NCBI RefSeq assembly: GCF_002443255.2
Contig: NW_019211457.1
Location: 20,223,497-20,287,496, forward strand
Direction of reading: 5' to 3'
DNA: 64,000 nucleotides
From: Varroa destructor
Lineage: Eukaryota > Arthropoda > Arachnida > Mesostigmata > Varroidae
The first letter of the stretch is position 1. Every line of letters starts with the position of its first letter. Positions 51,160 through 62,222 of this stretch are shown piece by piece. The notes below the pieces were generated by a model, which saw only the letters and a program-made list of their open reading frames with translations, was not told the DNA's origin and searched no databases. Made by a program: the position numbers and the translations under genes.

Positions 51160-53340
51160 ATAGGATATCACGAAGTGCAGGAGTTGTTTAATTTGTAAAA
51201 ATGAAAGATCGCTTTCCGAAATTGAAATAAGAACGTTTTTATTAGAAGAAATTATTACTTATAGCATTAAACTCCTACATACAGTGATGTAGCTCTATAT
51301 ATCGGCCACAAGCACAGCTAACGACTTTGTACACCGCATGCTGGTACCAATCGAAGAACTAGAAACAATAATAAAATCAGTTGATTTAAAGCTGTCGCGT
51401 ATCAGCTGGTACACGCTAAGCATACAAGGATTAAGTGCAGCGGAATCCAAGAAAACGATATTTCTTAACTTCTATGTCGATCATGCGTCTGGTACAATTT
51501 GACACGAATAACTACCGACGCACCACAGATACGACATGCTTTTTCGATATTGTCCCAAGTAAACACTATTCAATGTCAGACGTTAAGATGCTTCTCAATT
51601 CCGTCGGCTTGGACCACTCTGTGGTGAGGACCTGCATATCCGGCCTTATACATGATGAGCAGAATTATCGTCAAAGGCTCGACTATGTAAAAGGAAATTA
51701 TGCTGCACTAAAATTTAATCTGGACCAAATAAACTGGAAAATATATTTAAAGACTACTAAGAATTTAAATAGTACGTATGAAAACTTAACCTGACTAGTT
51801 AAGAACGTTTCACAAAAGCGGAGAGTAGGGTAATTAACATTTATCTCTGCTACGTTTATGCAGGAAAAGAATATAATCAGCGAAAGATCGCGTGCTTATA
51901 AAAAAATAATCAGAGTCACCGAAAGACAACGAGTGATCAGAGAGCATAGTATTGTAAACCAACAAAGCGATTCACAGATGTCTTCGTAAAGGAATAACAG
52001 TGCAAAACGCGTAAAATAGGAAGATTAGGCCCTCGGACGTGATCTACGAATGGTCGCAAAAAAGTACAAATACTTCCTGCTTTCTTCGAACCTACATATC
52101 CGTCGAACTACAAATGTTTGCCGTTGTCAGCCAATGGGATCCTCCGTTGCTCCATGAAAATTCCTTCTAATTCAGTACTCATGATGTGGGCGTAAACCAA
52201 ATAGAGATATTCGAGTACCTGAGGGAACTGCAGCTCAAAACAGATAAGACCCCGAACAAACTACTGTCGTATTTATTTAAAAGGCTAGGAATCTAAATGT
52301 GCATTCCTCTCTTACGAATTCTCAGACCATTCTGACCACCTATAATGTGCTCGGTGCACAACAAGAGATCAAAAGTTGACCCTATATGTTTCGAGCTTTA
52401 AGTTTGGTATCTTTATTTCGCATTCCATCAGACGGCTGGCTCCCAGTACAGGAATTCGAACCTAGACCCATAACGTGTCCCAAAGATCAGCAGACCTATA
52501 CGTTACCCTTTCAGTTATCACGGGAACTCAGAGGTTGAGCCTATCATCAACCAGCATGACTAACAGTAGTAGACATGGAAAATGTTAGAAAGCATTCTTT
52601 GTACAGCCATATACGAAACTTCTAACGAGTAAGGGTTGACATTTCATACTGAGTTCATCTATAGACCGGCACGAATTATCAAGCTGCAGCTAGTGGAAAC
52701 ACAACTCTAATGGGTAGAGTTCATCAACATGCCCCACACTTTCGAAGTAGGATACTTGGACTTCGTAGCAGTGTTCTAACGGTTTACTCATTGCAAACTT
52801 TTCAAGATGCTTCCACATATCAGGTTTGTGATCGACTGACAAGCGAACTCAAGGTTTTTTCAGCGACTGTACTGTCCACGGCAGAGTCAACGGGAAATAC
52901 CCAGATACTGTTAGAACCAGCTCGGGTTGTTCTTAAGGTACCATTCTAGGACCTCTTATGCACACTTTATGTATTGGTTTAATAATGTACATATTAAATT
53001 TACTGGTATTTGCGAAATATGCAGATGACGAAAAAATATGCAAGAATCGACTAAGATGATAATAGGTTGCTGTTGGAAAATATTTTCTTTAATGTTTTTA
53101 AAACGGACCAGTAAATTCTACGCGGAACTACCAGTTGAGAAATGTTCAGCTCCTACACTTTAGGCATGCAGGTTCCACACTGTCGGGCTTAACCTAGAAA
53201 CAGGAAAAAACCATCGACGTATTTAGGGATCGGCATGTTAGCTACCTTAAAATAGACAAAACATGTTGAAGATATAGTTCTTCTCGCAACACACCGCTCT
53301 AGCTGCATCTTAAACTCCGATTGTTAAGCCATTCATGACG
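51160..53340 (+). pseudogene. Decayed CR1/jockey-type LINE: endonuclease and reverse transcriptase blocks
   Basis: The plus strand carries the protein blocks of a non-LTR retrotransposon in order, across frameshifts. In the endonuclease, STANDFVHRM resembles the YRPPNST region. VDLK at 51380-51391 sits where GDFN belongs, followed by ISWYTLS. GLDHSVV at 51606 matches the catalytic G.SDH.VV block. A linker (FNLDQINWKIYL) leads into the reverse transcriptase: LRELQLKTDKTP near 52223, IPSDGW at 52422-52439, then S-S-G-C-S-stop-G-T-I-L-G-P-L near 52937, matching SGVPQGTVLGPL with Gln turned to a stop. In the same frame LLVFAKYADDEKIC follows, with the catalytic YADD at 53018-53029. A block resembling the post-RT region reaches about 53340. 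The 5' end and the ORF1 region were not seen. It is dead: several frame changes and stops. It lies in the presumed intron of the 48-55 kb gene. Confidence 0.85.
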
Positions 53341-54221
53341 GACGCAACGTCCGTATGTTATTCAAGTTTGAAAAAATACTGAAGGCTTAAGTTTCGATGC
53401 GATCGAGAGAAATACTAAATCTCAAAATCACATTTTATTAGAACTTATTGCCAAAAAGCGGTGTGATAACTAGCGATCTCTGCAGAGAGCTGCCGGAGTG
53501 TCATATCGGAAATCACCGAACATGTTTTATGCGCATAAGCACTAGTGTAGTAAAGCAATTAAGCATAATATATTATAACAGTTACGATCGTTATGGCAAT
53601 GAAATAAATGATTTAAGATATATTGGAAAACGCTGTACAATGCGCATGGATAAGCGCGAAGATGATGTATATTACATTCCGCCTCGAGTAATAAATTGTA
53701 GTTTTCGAAAACGTAAGTGTCTTGATAGGAAATTAATCATTTAAAGAAGTAAGCAATGTATCCAGTAAGCGACCTGACGTGGAGCAACAGTAATCGAGTA
53801 CCGAAACGTAAACGCACACGTTCGTAGTCAGTATTATAACCGCATCTGGTTGCCTCTTGCCATGTACATTAACCGACTTCAATTCGCCTACATTCAAGTC
53901 TAATGTGTTTCGTTTCCACAGAACGTCCTCAACAATAATCAGCTCCTTTTCATGGCATTTCTGTTCACTTCAGCCATTCATTCGCATAGAATCGTCTAAA
54001 GAGACGGTGGTTTGGTAGCTACGAAACGAATCAAACGTCGCGCAACCACAAACTGCAACTGCGCTACCTTAAAAAATTTTAAATCGAACAGAAGCGTGGG
54101 AACGAATGGCTGGAACGGCTGAAAGATGACTGTTAGAACGCAACCACCGTAAACAGTTATATTATTATTGGCAAAAGCAAAAGGTTAATGACGATAGTAT
54201 TACTATTGAGATGAGGCGATT
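53341..54221. other. Anonymous DNA, possibly LINE tail
   Basis: The plus frame 53448-53744 (98 codons) may be the decayed C-terminal end of the LINE or an unrelated frame; no RT-thumb motif could be matched. No poly-A or simple-repeat LINE tail was identified. Confidence 0.4.
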
Positions 54222-54416
54222 ATGAGATCACTAATCGTGTTGATCTTTCTCGTAACGGCTAGGCCGGCATTGAGTAAAGTGGAAGAGAAGGAACAAGGGA
54301 AGAAAAAGAAAAACAAGATAACGCAGCAATGGGGCCCAAGGGGAAGGCCGCGAATCGTGAGCCCGGCCTTGGACATCATAACAGCGTCGCACAGGCTGTT
54401 GCTGACCAAAATATGA
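54222..54416 (+). CDS. Small ORF with signal peptide, peptide-hormone-like tail (tentative)
   Basis: A complete 64-codon ATG-to-TGA frame. It opens MRSLIVLIFLVTARPALS, a clear secretory signal layout, then a highly basic and acidic spacer (KVEEKEQGKKKKNK), then GRPRIVSPALDIITASHRLL to LTKI and stop. The last part has a pattern, IVxPxLDxxxxxxRLLLxxI, that loosely resembles insect CRF-like diuretic hormone (DH44) peptides, and basic clusters could serve as cleavage sites. Against this, no Gly followed by basic residues for amidation precedes the stop, the alignment needs gaps, and the minus strand is also open here. Codons are GC-richer than the surroundings. It could be a genuine small secreted peptide gene, one exon of a larger gene, or chance. 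Confidence 0.25.
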   Translation: MRSLIVLIFLVTARPALSKVEEKEQGKKKKNKITQQWGPRGRPRIVSPALDIITASHRLLLTKI

Positions 54417-55460
54417 TCGCAGTTTTGTCCAACAGCTATCTGTGTGCCTCTCTAGCGACCTCCGAGAGCGGTATACGGATCGGCATCGTTGTGCTGGCTG
54501 TTATGTGACTATTTCTGTTGTAAGAACTTTGGCTGTTTTGCGATTCACAGCGAAGACTTGAAACGCCGACACGGTCGAGTGTCGCTTAAAGCTTCATGCT
54601 GTTATGACAATCTGAAAAGTCGTAACATTTGTATGAACTATGAGTGGGCAGTAATTTCGATAAATCCGATAACAAACCCGGGGAAATTGCCGAGAGAGAC
54701 TAGAAAGCAATGGATTACGACCCCTCCAGAACAGTTGTTATTACTGCTGCACATGATGGTGTTGACAAAATGTTAGCTGTGGGATTTAGACAGAATAGTT
54801 AGCGTATTATTAAGATCGTCTAACATATCTTTAATTACTGTATTCAGTTGCAAATACATCGGGCGCTACGGAGCTAGAATCGGTGACGTCTCTGTTTAAA
54901 GCTTCCCATAGGGAAGACAACAGTTTACCCTTTAAACGTTTTGCATAACGTAATCAATTTCTGATCTTTTAGTTACGGTCAATAAGACACTCGACGACAA
55001 AAAGTCTGTTATCGAATCTTATCGGATAGTTACTTAGGTAATTTTTTGATGTTTCGTTATCGAAATGAATATCGCTAGCAGCCAGGATATCTCTTTACAT
55101 GGCACCTTAGTTAGTATTTTGCTCGCGTAACTTTCTGTCACGGTGGTTCCGTTGGCAATTATCTATGTTATTGAACCAGTATCTTTAAAGGCCTCAATGT
55201 TGTACTCTGAGTTTAATTTTCCTTTGCCGGTGTGATAGCAGGCCACTTCACAGATATGATGAAATAGTACTCAGTATATTTCGCTACTCTTTAAACTTCG
55301 GGTCGATTTGTTGTTACGTATTCGTTATCTAGATTGATGCAGTCTAGTAGATTGAGTTTGGCAAATCCTTCCTTTATCAGAACAATCATTTTTTTAAAAT
55401 TTTAATTTAGCGATGGAACGTAAATATTTAAGTACGATTTTCATTAAATTCTCATTCTAG
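54417..55460. other. Anonymous DNA, probable intron
   Basis: The plus frame 54489-54776 shows no motif. The 3' end carries the T/C-rich tract and AG that bound the exon at 55461. Confidence 0.45.
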
Positions 55461-55596
55461 TTTAGAAATATCAGCCACATGTTTGAACAGCGTAGCAGAA
55501 TTGACCGTTCGAAAAACAGTGCCACTGGGACTCGTTAAATTTGATGCACACATTTTGGGTGGCTGTCATCAGGCGATTCTAAAGGCTACAACGAAG
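55461..55596 (+). CDS. Candidate internal exon with NRF-domain-like peptide
   Basis: A pyrimidine-rich acceptor (TTAAATTCTCATTCTAG) ends at 55460, and a consensus donor (AAG, then GTAAGA) starts at 55597. The 136 bases hold one open frame of 45 codons that starts after one base and ends in phase 0. The peptide contains ISATCLNSVAEL, then PLGLVKFDA, then QAILKAT. NRF-type (nose resistant to fluoxetine) proteins have an N-terminal extracellular domain with the order S..C..S....L, P-W-A-x-K-M-x-D-A, then a Gly-Ile-Leu block. The Cys-to-Asp spacing (21 residues) is close to what I recall for that family. The Trp of the motif is Leu here. The next expected blocks (a DEC-like motif and a CVP.SC-like motif) were not found downstream. 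The exon call is moderately supported; the family assignment is inference. Confidence 0.45.
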
Positions 55597-57160
55597 GTAA
55601 GAGGCGGAGGGTGAGGCAGGGAATAGCAGATCATAACCTAATCAGCGGGACGCCACGAATCTTTAGGCGAACGACCTCAGTGTCAGAGAAGCGGTAATAT
55701 CGAGCAGCGGCGCCACTGGCGAGACCGCACAGACCGCAACGGTTGATAGGTTATGCTATGTTGGGGATACGCGGTTTCGACGGTGACATAGGCTGCGATG
55801 AAGCTAAAATACGAGCAGGCCATTGCATACGATTGGCTTTGAGCTCGCCTTTGTTGCTTTGTTGACAATCGCTAAATCGACAATCGTGGGCGCTACGCCA
55901 GTGAATCTGCAATACAAAGAACTTCTGGACTCTGCTTCCGAGAATAGTCATCAGACACTGTTGCTAACAAATGAACTGTGAACTGTTTAGAAACTAAATA
56001 GGTTTTTGGCGCGTGCTAGGTCTCCCTAGTCCTTTGCGATTCAAAGGATACTGCACCTCATCCATTGAACTTAACGTCTCTTCGCCAGTTGTTGACGCAT
56101 GTTATTTCCTCTGTAAAAAGAAGGCCTCTATAATAGCGAATTTATAAGTTGTTGCATCTATGCGTATAAGGTCCAACACGCTCGTATGGATGATGTTCTC
56201 TGAAATGTTAATATGGAGCATTTATCTCGTCTCGTAACCTATGTAAGAATGGGTCTCTGCTTCCGAATGCCATACAAAACAGCATCTGTCACAGTAAAAG
56301 ATATCATTAGAGAGTTATACAAGATTAATCATTTCTACTGCGACAACAATTGCATCCCAAAGCGTTCAGTTGGACCGGGCAGAGGCGTCGTTACGCAAGC
56401 CTCGTGCAAACTTACCACGGATGAACGGATAAAATTAGCTTCATAGTATTCAACCTCAGACAGAATAAAAAACAAGGACACCAAAGTCATTCCTGTTATT
56501 CTCCTTAGTTAGCAAATATTGATTATGTAAAACATACTGAACATTGAGAGCGCATCATGTATGTATCTACGCTTATATTATTCAAACAGATGTTTGTGTC
56601 TTCTCGTTTTCAGTGTTCCTCGCTTGTCATTTATTATGTTATAAAACGTTAGGGGATAAAGATCTCGCTTTAGGCTCTATCCCGTATATATTAGGTACGC
56701 ATGCTTATTGAACGATGGAAATCTGGTCATATCAAGTCATTTTCTCAACGCCATCGTGGAACTTTATCGTTCGCTGTAGATCGATTCATGCAAGATCAGC
56801 GATGGTTTGTGCTATCAACAATTATAATAAGAAGGACGATATGAAAGTAACGAACATCTTGACATAGACATCTCATAAAAGGCGCAATAAGTGCTTGCAA
56901 TCTAATGTTCAATCCTACGAAGATGTACAAAAATGAATATAAATTAGACATTCGACTATAATTTAATACGTGTATATATATCGGTACGTGTTGATTACAC
57001 CTACGCAGGTCACGATTCCGCTCAGTCGATACGTACGGCATCCAGTCATAAATGAACTTAGTTTTTTAGATACGTTCATACGTAGGCGTACGGAAGTTGT
57101 TGCGGAACCGTACGCGCAGAGCCTATTGCGACATTTCGATTATTTCCAAAATTTCTGTAG
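55597..57160 (+). other. Probable intron or intergenic DNA
   Basis: Begins with a GC-rich stretch (55597-55900) holding overlapping minus frames without motif. The plus frame 56213-56446 contains RMGLCF and several cysteines but lacks paired splice sites. A donor-like site on the minus strand at 56411-56415 ends a 25-codon hydrophobic-start frame (56416-56490); the site frequency makes this unremarkable. Confidence 0.35.
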
Positions 57161-57229
57161 CATTAAGAATAGAGTGACGTTAGAAACGAATGGCTCACTA
57201 ACCTTGTTACGTCTGCATAATGTTACATT
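57161..57229 (+). CDS. Possible exon encoding part of an immunoglobulin-like domain
   Basis: A strong acceptor (TTATTTCCAAAATTTCTGTAG) ends at 57160 and a GTAACC donor starts at 57230, 69 bases apart. The open frame reads NRVTLETNGSLTLLRLHN and then VT. This fits the D-E-F strand region of I-set immunoglobulin domains, where the usual pattern is RV.L..NGSL.I..V followed by DxGxYxC. It holds two N-glycosylation sequons (NGS, NVT), and the next expected residues would come from the following exon, which I did not find. The frame also stays open upstream of the acceptor to about 56970. The phase does not match the exon ending at 55596, so it belongs to another gene or needs an exon between. Chance cannot be excluded. 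Confidence 0.35.
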
Positions 57230-59597
57230 GTAACCGCTACTTCACGTATAGTTTGCGACATATGAGAAACGCAACTCCGTTATCACAAATGGCCAATAAC
57301 AAAATCAAGGTGAGACATTACCGTCACAAGCCTCGGATCAACTGTTTTACGATAATTTAAGCCATTGTAATAAGGCTGAAATGCATAGCAGCCATTAATA
57401 TTATACTAGAGGATTAGAACAGCTGTACGAACTGAGGAGCTAATTTTAAGAAGCGTTCCTTTGAACGTTTTACACCGTAGTAACTAATAGTCCTACCAAC
57501 ATTAGCACCAAAATCGGCCTTTCATTATCAGCGGACACACGACACCGAATAACGTTTGCATGACCATGGCACTGTAGTGTCTAAACAGCTGTTATCGGGT
57601 AATTTGCGTGACACGCTTATCTGTGAAAAGCAAACCCAAGCAGGGAACGTTATACTGACTAGTTGGGAAGAATAGAGCTCTATATGTCTTAATCACGCAG
57701 GCAATTCCATTTTGAGTACCATAGTATTCAATAGAACTAGCTTTCCCGGAACCTATTTGATCTGACCTTACCTCTACGACCCATCACGACGTATCTGCAA
57801 GTTGAATGGAGCTGACGAATAAGCTTCCGTCAATTGGTGGAAATCATATGAAGACTTAGCTGCATAAAAGAGCCTACAATCAACACCGGTTGTCATACGA
57901 CGGTTGTCACAGACGGAAGGTCTATTCTGTAAAAAGATTCGGGTAATCACGAGCTATTCGCAATGAATTAGAACGTTTGGTGCACGGGTTATAGATAGAT
58001 ACACTTTTCCGTAATTGTACCGTGTTTGCCTACTAAACTTAGCGACACCTAGGTTTTGAAACCGACTGTTTAAACGCGATCCGTTTCGTGCTTAAACATT
58101 GCTTAAGGCATTGGACGTAAATCTAAAAACATCTGCCTAATTATTTCTTTATACGCAAAGAACAACGGATTGAATAAGAACAACTTTAATTTTTTTAATA
58201 TCTAAACGAGCCAAGGATTCATTCGAGTCGGCACGTGGACGGGTCTCGACTTTTCAAATCCTTGTCGCCCGATAACGTTCATTATGACAGATTTCTTGTT
58301 TAAAGTCTTGTTGTGCGCGTAGACTCGAATTTTAGATGGTTACGGCAAGTGTCAATAATTTTTCTGACGTGATGATACTTTAATATATTTTATTAAGGCC
58401 TAATTTAGCGGTTGAGGTACGAGACCTGCGGATTACTTGAAACTATTTTGTAGTTTCTCCATGTGCTACACCCTGCTTTTCGTGTATATTAATTTGTATA
58501 AAGTCATTTACTTCTGTATGTGGACGACCGAAACGCGATCGAGGATGTGTTACACATTAAACAAATATTGGATTAAGTTTGTTGACTTTTTTTGCTTACA
58601 CAACCTTTAACTCATTTAAATATAGGATACCGTGTAGTGCACTTAGCTTCACCCACTTACGGTTGCCACCATTGGGTTTATCAATTATGCTTACAACGTT
58701 TTCTAGACCCCTTGTTGTTGACAATTAGGTCCCTTAAAGAAAAACGAAATAGCGCATGAACAAAAGGGCAAAGCTGAACGATTCACGGTTTTGCTTTTGC
58801 TATTATTTTACTATGATGTAATGTTTATTTGCAAGCTGTAACATAGTATTCATACATCAGATCTAAAGAGTTGTATAGCGTGTTGCTAATGTGGTTGTCT
58901 ATGAAAGTCTTCATATATCGTACTCTAAATCATGTATCTAGAAACCTGTGTGTGATTCTTGGTATTAGTATGCAAACAGTGCGTATGTCAGTTTGGCCCA
59001 TCTCTTAAAGGCCGCTCGAAAGAAGAGCTTTAATCGATTGGCATTGGAGAAAGATTGTCAACTACGAAGTTATAGTGATTTGAAGGGAATAATAGAAGGA
59101 ATGGCTAATTTGAGCTGAATTGGCTGAATCAAAGTCAATAGCCGGCTTTCATCGACAATGACAAAACGAGACTCAGTAAAACGAGCTTATTCTTGCTACA
59201 GGCCAGAAGATAGACTGGTTCGTTGAAATGTTTTTGCGTCACGCAATGTTGTTGCGCCGCGTGCCATTTTGTACGATGTTATTGTCTAGCGCAACAAACA
59301 TGTTTATGTTTTAGATCTATTTGCGGATGTTTCTAGGCTTGTTTATCTAGCATTCATTGAAAAAACTGATAGCTCTCATCCATCAATCTGTGTGTAGAGA
59401 TACTTACATCAAAAATATAATTTGATTAGAGTTTGAGGTGCTCATCTTAGCTATCGCATTAGGCTATAAATATATGCAATAATCTGCTGTATCGTATTGC
59501 TGCGAACTTGACATTTTTGGAAGAGCAAATGAAAAAATGTCAGCACATCGATTGCGTTTTTCTTTCCGGGTCAGCTAACGGCTGATGATCGAAACCC
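57230..59597. other. Anonymous AT-rich DNA
   Basis: No gene recognised. A GTAAGT-type donor on the minus strand near 58657 is preceded by a short open frame (LENVVSIIDKPNGG) with a poor acceptor; not called. Confidence 0.5.
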
Positions 59598-59891
59598 TTA
59601 GAGTGAGGCCAGAGCCACTAATAAGGTTAAGGACAAGCCGTAAAGCCCATAGGCGATATAGCAGGTATTTGTAGAATCAAAGGTACGTCCAGGCCAGCAT
59701 GCTATGTCAGCGTGAAGAACCCTTTGTCGTCCAAAATAAGGTAGCATGAGGAGCGGAACGTCAAAGATTGCCCTTGTCTCTAAGAGTAACAATAAAAAGG
59801 TAAAGATCGAAAACGCCTCTCGAAAAAGCTGAGGGCAATGCCAAATTGAGATTCGGATGATCAAGAAAAATACTGGAGCTCGAATTTTGAG
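59598..59891 (-). CDS. Open frame with hydrophobic segments, possible membrane-protein exon
   Basis: A 97-codon minus frame without a 5' ATG ends in a stop at 59598. It holds three hydrophobic stretches: PVFFLIIRISIW, FSIFTFLLLLLETRAIF and a C-terminal YIAYGLYGLSLTLLVALASL, separated by a polar loop with two cysteines (ACWPGRTFDSTNTCY). This is plausible for the last exon of a multi-pass membrane protein. An acceptor candidate (GGCATTGCCCTCAG) lies inside the frame near 59840. The family is not recognised, and hydrophobic frames arise easily in AT-rich DNA. Confidence 0.22.
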   Translation of the reverse strand, partial: LKIRAPVFFLIIRISIWHCPQLFREAFSIFTFLLLLLETRAIFDVPLLMLPYFGRQRVLHADIACWPGRTFDSTNTCYIAYGLYGLSLTLLVALASL

Positions 59892-60731
59892 CTAGACAAT
59901 AACATCATCGCAGAGTTACGGGTTTGGTTGCTTCAAGGAGGTAAACAGAAACATACACGTAAAGATAAGGCTAATATTTATGATGCTATTTGTAACCGGC
60001 ACTGAAAGTATTATTTTAGATTAATATGTATAGGGAAACAGAAAGCTTCACCGTTAACGCTGAAGCATGCTGAAACTCACTTTGCAAGTGTTCAGGGCTT
60101 TTATAAATAGGTGCGATAGACGTATCTAAAGATGCTTATTTCTCTTTAATTTGAAAGTGTTTTAGCACACTATTTACTCTTATGGGGCTTTCAAGTCGGC
60201 TATTTAACATCATTAGGATCTCTATTGTAAAGCAGCTGATTAATTCAATACGAATCTAAATAACAACCCGATCAATATGGAATGACCAAGATATACAGAG
60301 ACACCTTGTTAAGGCAGCTTGGTCTCCGATGTCTTTGATTTTTTCGACCTAGTCGATGGAGTATAATTTCCCTGCAGTCTTCAACTGGCGTTGAATCGAA
60401 ACACAGAAAGCTTCCTAACGTATATACTAAAAAAAGAACATAACACCTATGGCTGGAACTTCAATATACGACACATTTGCGATGTTTAGAAAAAAACATT
60501 GCATAAATGTAACAAATTACGTTTTATAACTCACGACACTCGCTCTGTTCTATACCGATTTAAGACCCCCTGACAATACATTTCTATTCCTTTTGTGAGT
60601 GCAAATGCTAAGCGTTAGGAAGTCTTTGTAGTGACAGCGTAATTGTTGTACGAAAGTTAACATGAAGCCTCTGAGGTTCAACGAAGCTGTTGAATAAGGC
60701 ATATATCATTTTTACAATACGTTCTTTAAAG

Positions 60732-60777
<46 letters not shown>

Positions 60778-62178
60778 CATCCAGACGTCTTTTCACCACA
60801 TTAGGATGTAATAAGAACATGATTTTATGTCTTGGTACCCTTAAATAACTGCAATGCTACTGAACGTTTCTATTTTGTTTTTAAAATGTTATAGGTTATT
60901 ATGTTCATATATTTCAGTCGCTAAAGGTTGCTGCTTTTATATATTCCAATGATACGTTAGTAGCATGCGTTTTAATATTTCAGCCAGTGACGAGATGCTA
61001 TCTGGAATCTTATCTTCGACACCTTCAAATCAGTAAGAACGCTTTATAAGACGCAGCAGACTTACCGAAGAACTTTGAGAGCATCCACCGAACATTAAAT
61101 GTGTAAATTTTTACATTCTTTGTCCTTAGCTGACTTAGATATCCCCTTTACGACAAATCTTTGCACGGTTACTCAATATCGCTTCATAGATTTGTCATAG
61201 GAGGAAGCTTAGTATGAGTAATACGGAAAAGCCAAGCAGGAAAAGAAATTATATTCATTGCCTTTCTGGTTGGTCGAGTTTTTCGCTGAGAGTCGGAGTA
61301 GGTCTACGCCCAAATACGCACCTAAACTACTTTGTGGCCCTACTATTTATAGAAGAATATGTTGCCACTGCGCCATCGCAAAGTCTATATTCTGATATTA
61401 CGCAAGAAGCAAATGGCTTATAGATGGAGAAAATTAGCGTCCTGTGTAAACTCTTTTGAGTAAGTCTTTCATACTTGGAAAAGGCTTTTGGGGCCGTAAT
61501 TGGAGAGATCATATGTAGTCAAATTTAAATTCAGGAAGCAACATGAAGCAGATTACGTCATAGTCCTCATTTTACTTCGAGGTGGTTCAGTTTCTCAGCG
61601 TCCTTCACATAGGACCAAATAATGCTTTAGAATTAAGGCAATCATCAATATGATCTGATATATATTTCAATATTGTGATCTATAGAACATTTTCAAGTAA
61701 CCATCCATGTGAACATAAGCGCATACATATAGGTACGTGCGTCGTTAGCGTGTTGTTGTCTAGACGTCATATGCTCATAAATAGTAGAACATACATAGAT
61801 GTGCTGATTAAGTTGCTTGCGGATGTGCCTGACAATGCAGGACGTTGCAGGCGTCTAATTGAGAGCAACTTCCCGTACAAATGCTCTTTGGAGCTCAAAC
61901 ATATATTACCGTTGGCCTTGCCTATTCGTACGGTAGTTGCCCCGGGAACTTCCATTCGAAAATTATTAGTAGTCACATAAATTAGTATATTATTAACCTA
62001 ACACTCGTTCAAATTAGTCTGATATAAGGTAAACATATGTTAGGCTGTACACGTAGGGCAGATAGGTCAGTCAAATATATAATGCATAAGCTTTCCGCGC
62101 TAAATTTGGAGGCGTTTAGATTCGTTTCTGAATGAAAGAACTTCGACATTTGCGGTCTTTAAAGGCATCGTTTCCCAA
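59892..62178. other. Anonymous AT-rich DNA
   Basis: Contains the TA tract at 60735-60776, preceded by a 14-base palindrome. Frames at 61214-61423, 61327-61512 (minus) and 61675-61980 have no motif. Confidence 0.5.
60721..60776. repeat. Short palindrome followed by (TA)n microsatellite
   Basis: GTTCTTTAAAGAAC (60721-60734) is a perfect palindrome, directly followed by about 42 bases of uninterrupted TA repeat. Confidence 0.9.
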
Positions 62179-62222
62179 GACGATAGGTACACTTCTCCTT
62201 TAGGAGAAGTGTACTTATCGTC
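62179..62222. repeat. Strong 44-base hairpin (20-bp arms, 4-base loop)
   Basis: Left arm GACGATAGGTACACTTCTCC and right arm GGAGAAGTGTACTTATCGTC pair at 19 of 20 positions around TTTA. In RNA from the plus strand the single mismatch is a G-U pair, so the stem would be continuous. It is too short for a usual microRNA precursor. A foldback element, a terminator-like or mRNA-stability hairpin, or a cruciform site are alternatives. Confidence 0.85.

Noticed and set aside
52440..52530. tRNA-like B box (GGTTCGAATTCC) and CTGCTGATC loop on the minus strand
   Set aside because: The T-stem pairs badly (expected G53-C61 absent), the anticodon stem does not form, and the same bases are accounted for by the LINE reverse-transcriptase block IPSDGW and what follows on the plus strand.
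56213..56446. Plus frame with RMGLCF and several cysteines, considered as the next NRF exon
   Set aside because: Cysteine spacing does not fit the CVP.SC motif and no paired splice sites bound it.
58657..58745. Minus-strand donor with short open frame (LENVVSIIDKPNGG)
   Set aside because: No pyrimidine-rich acceptor upstream and no recognised domain; GTAAGT sites are expected several times by chance in 64 kb on two strands.
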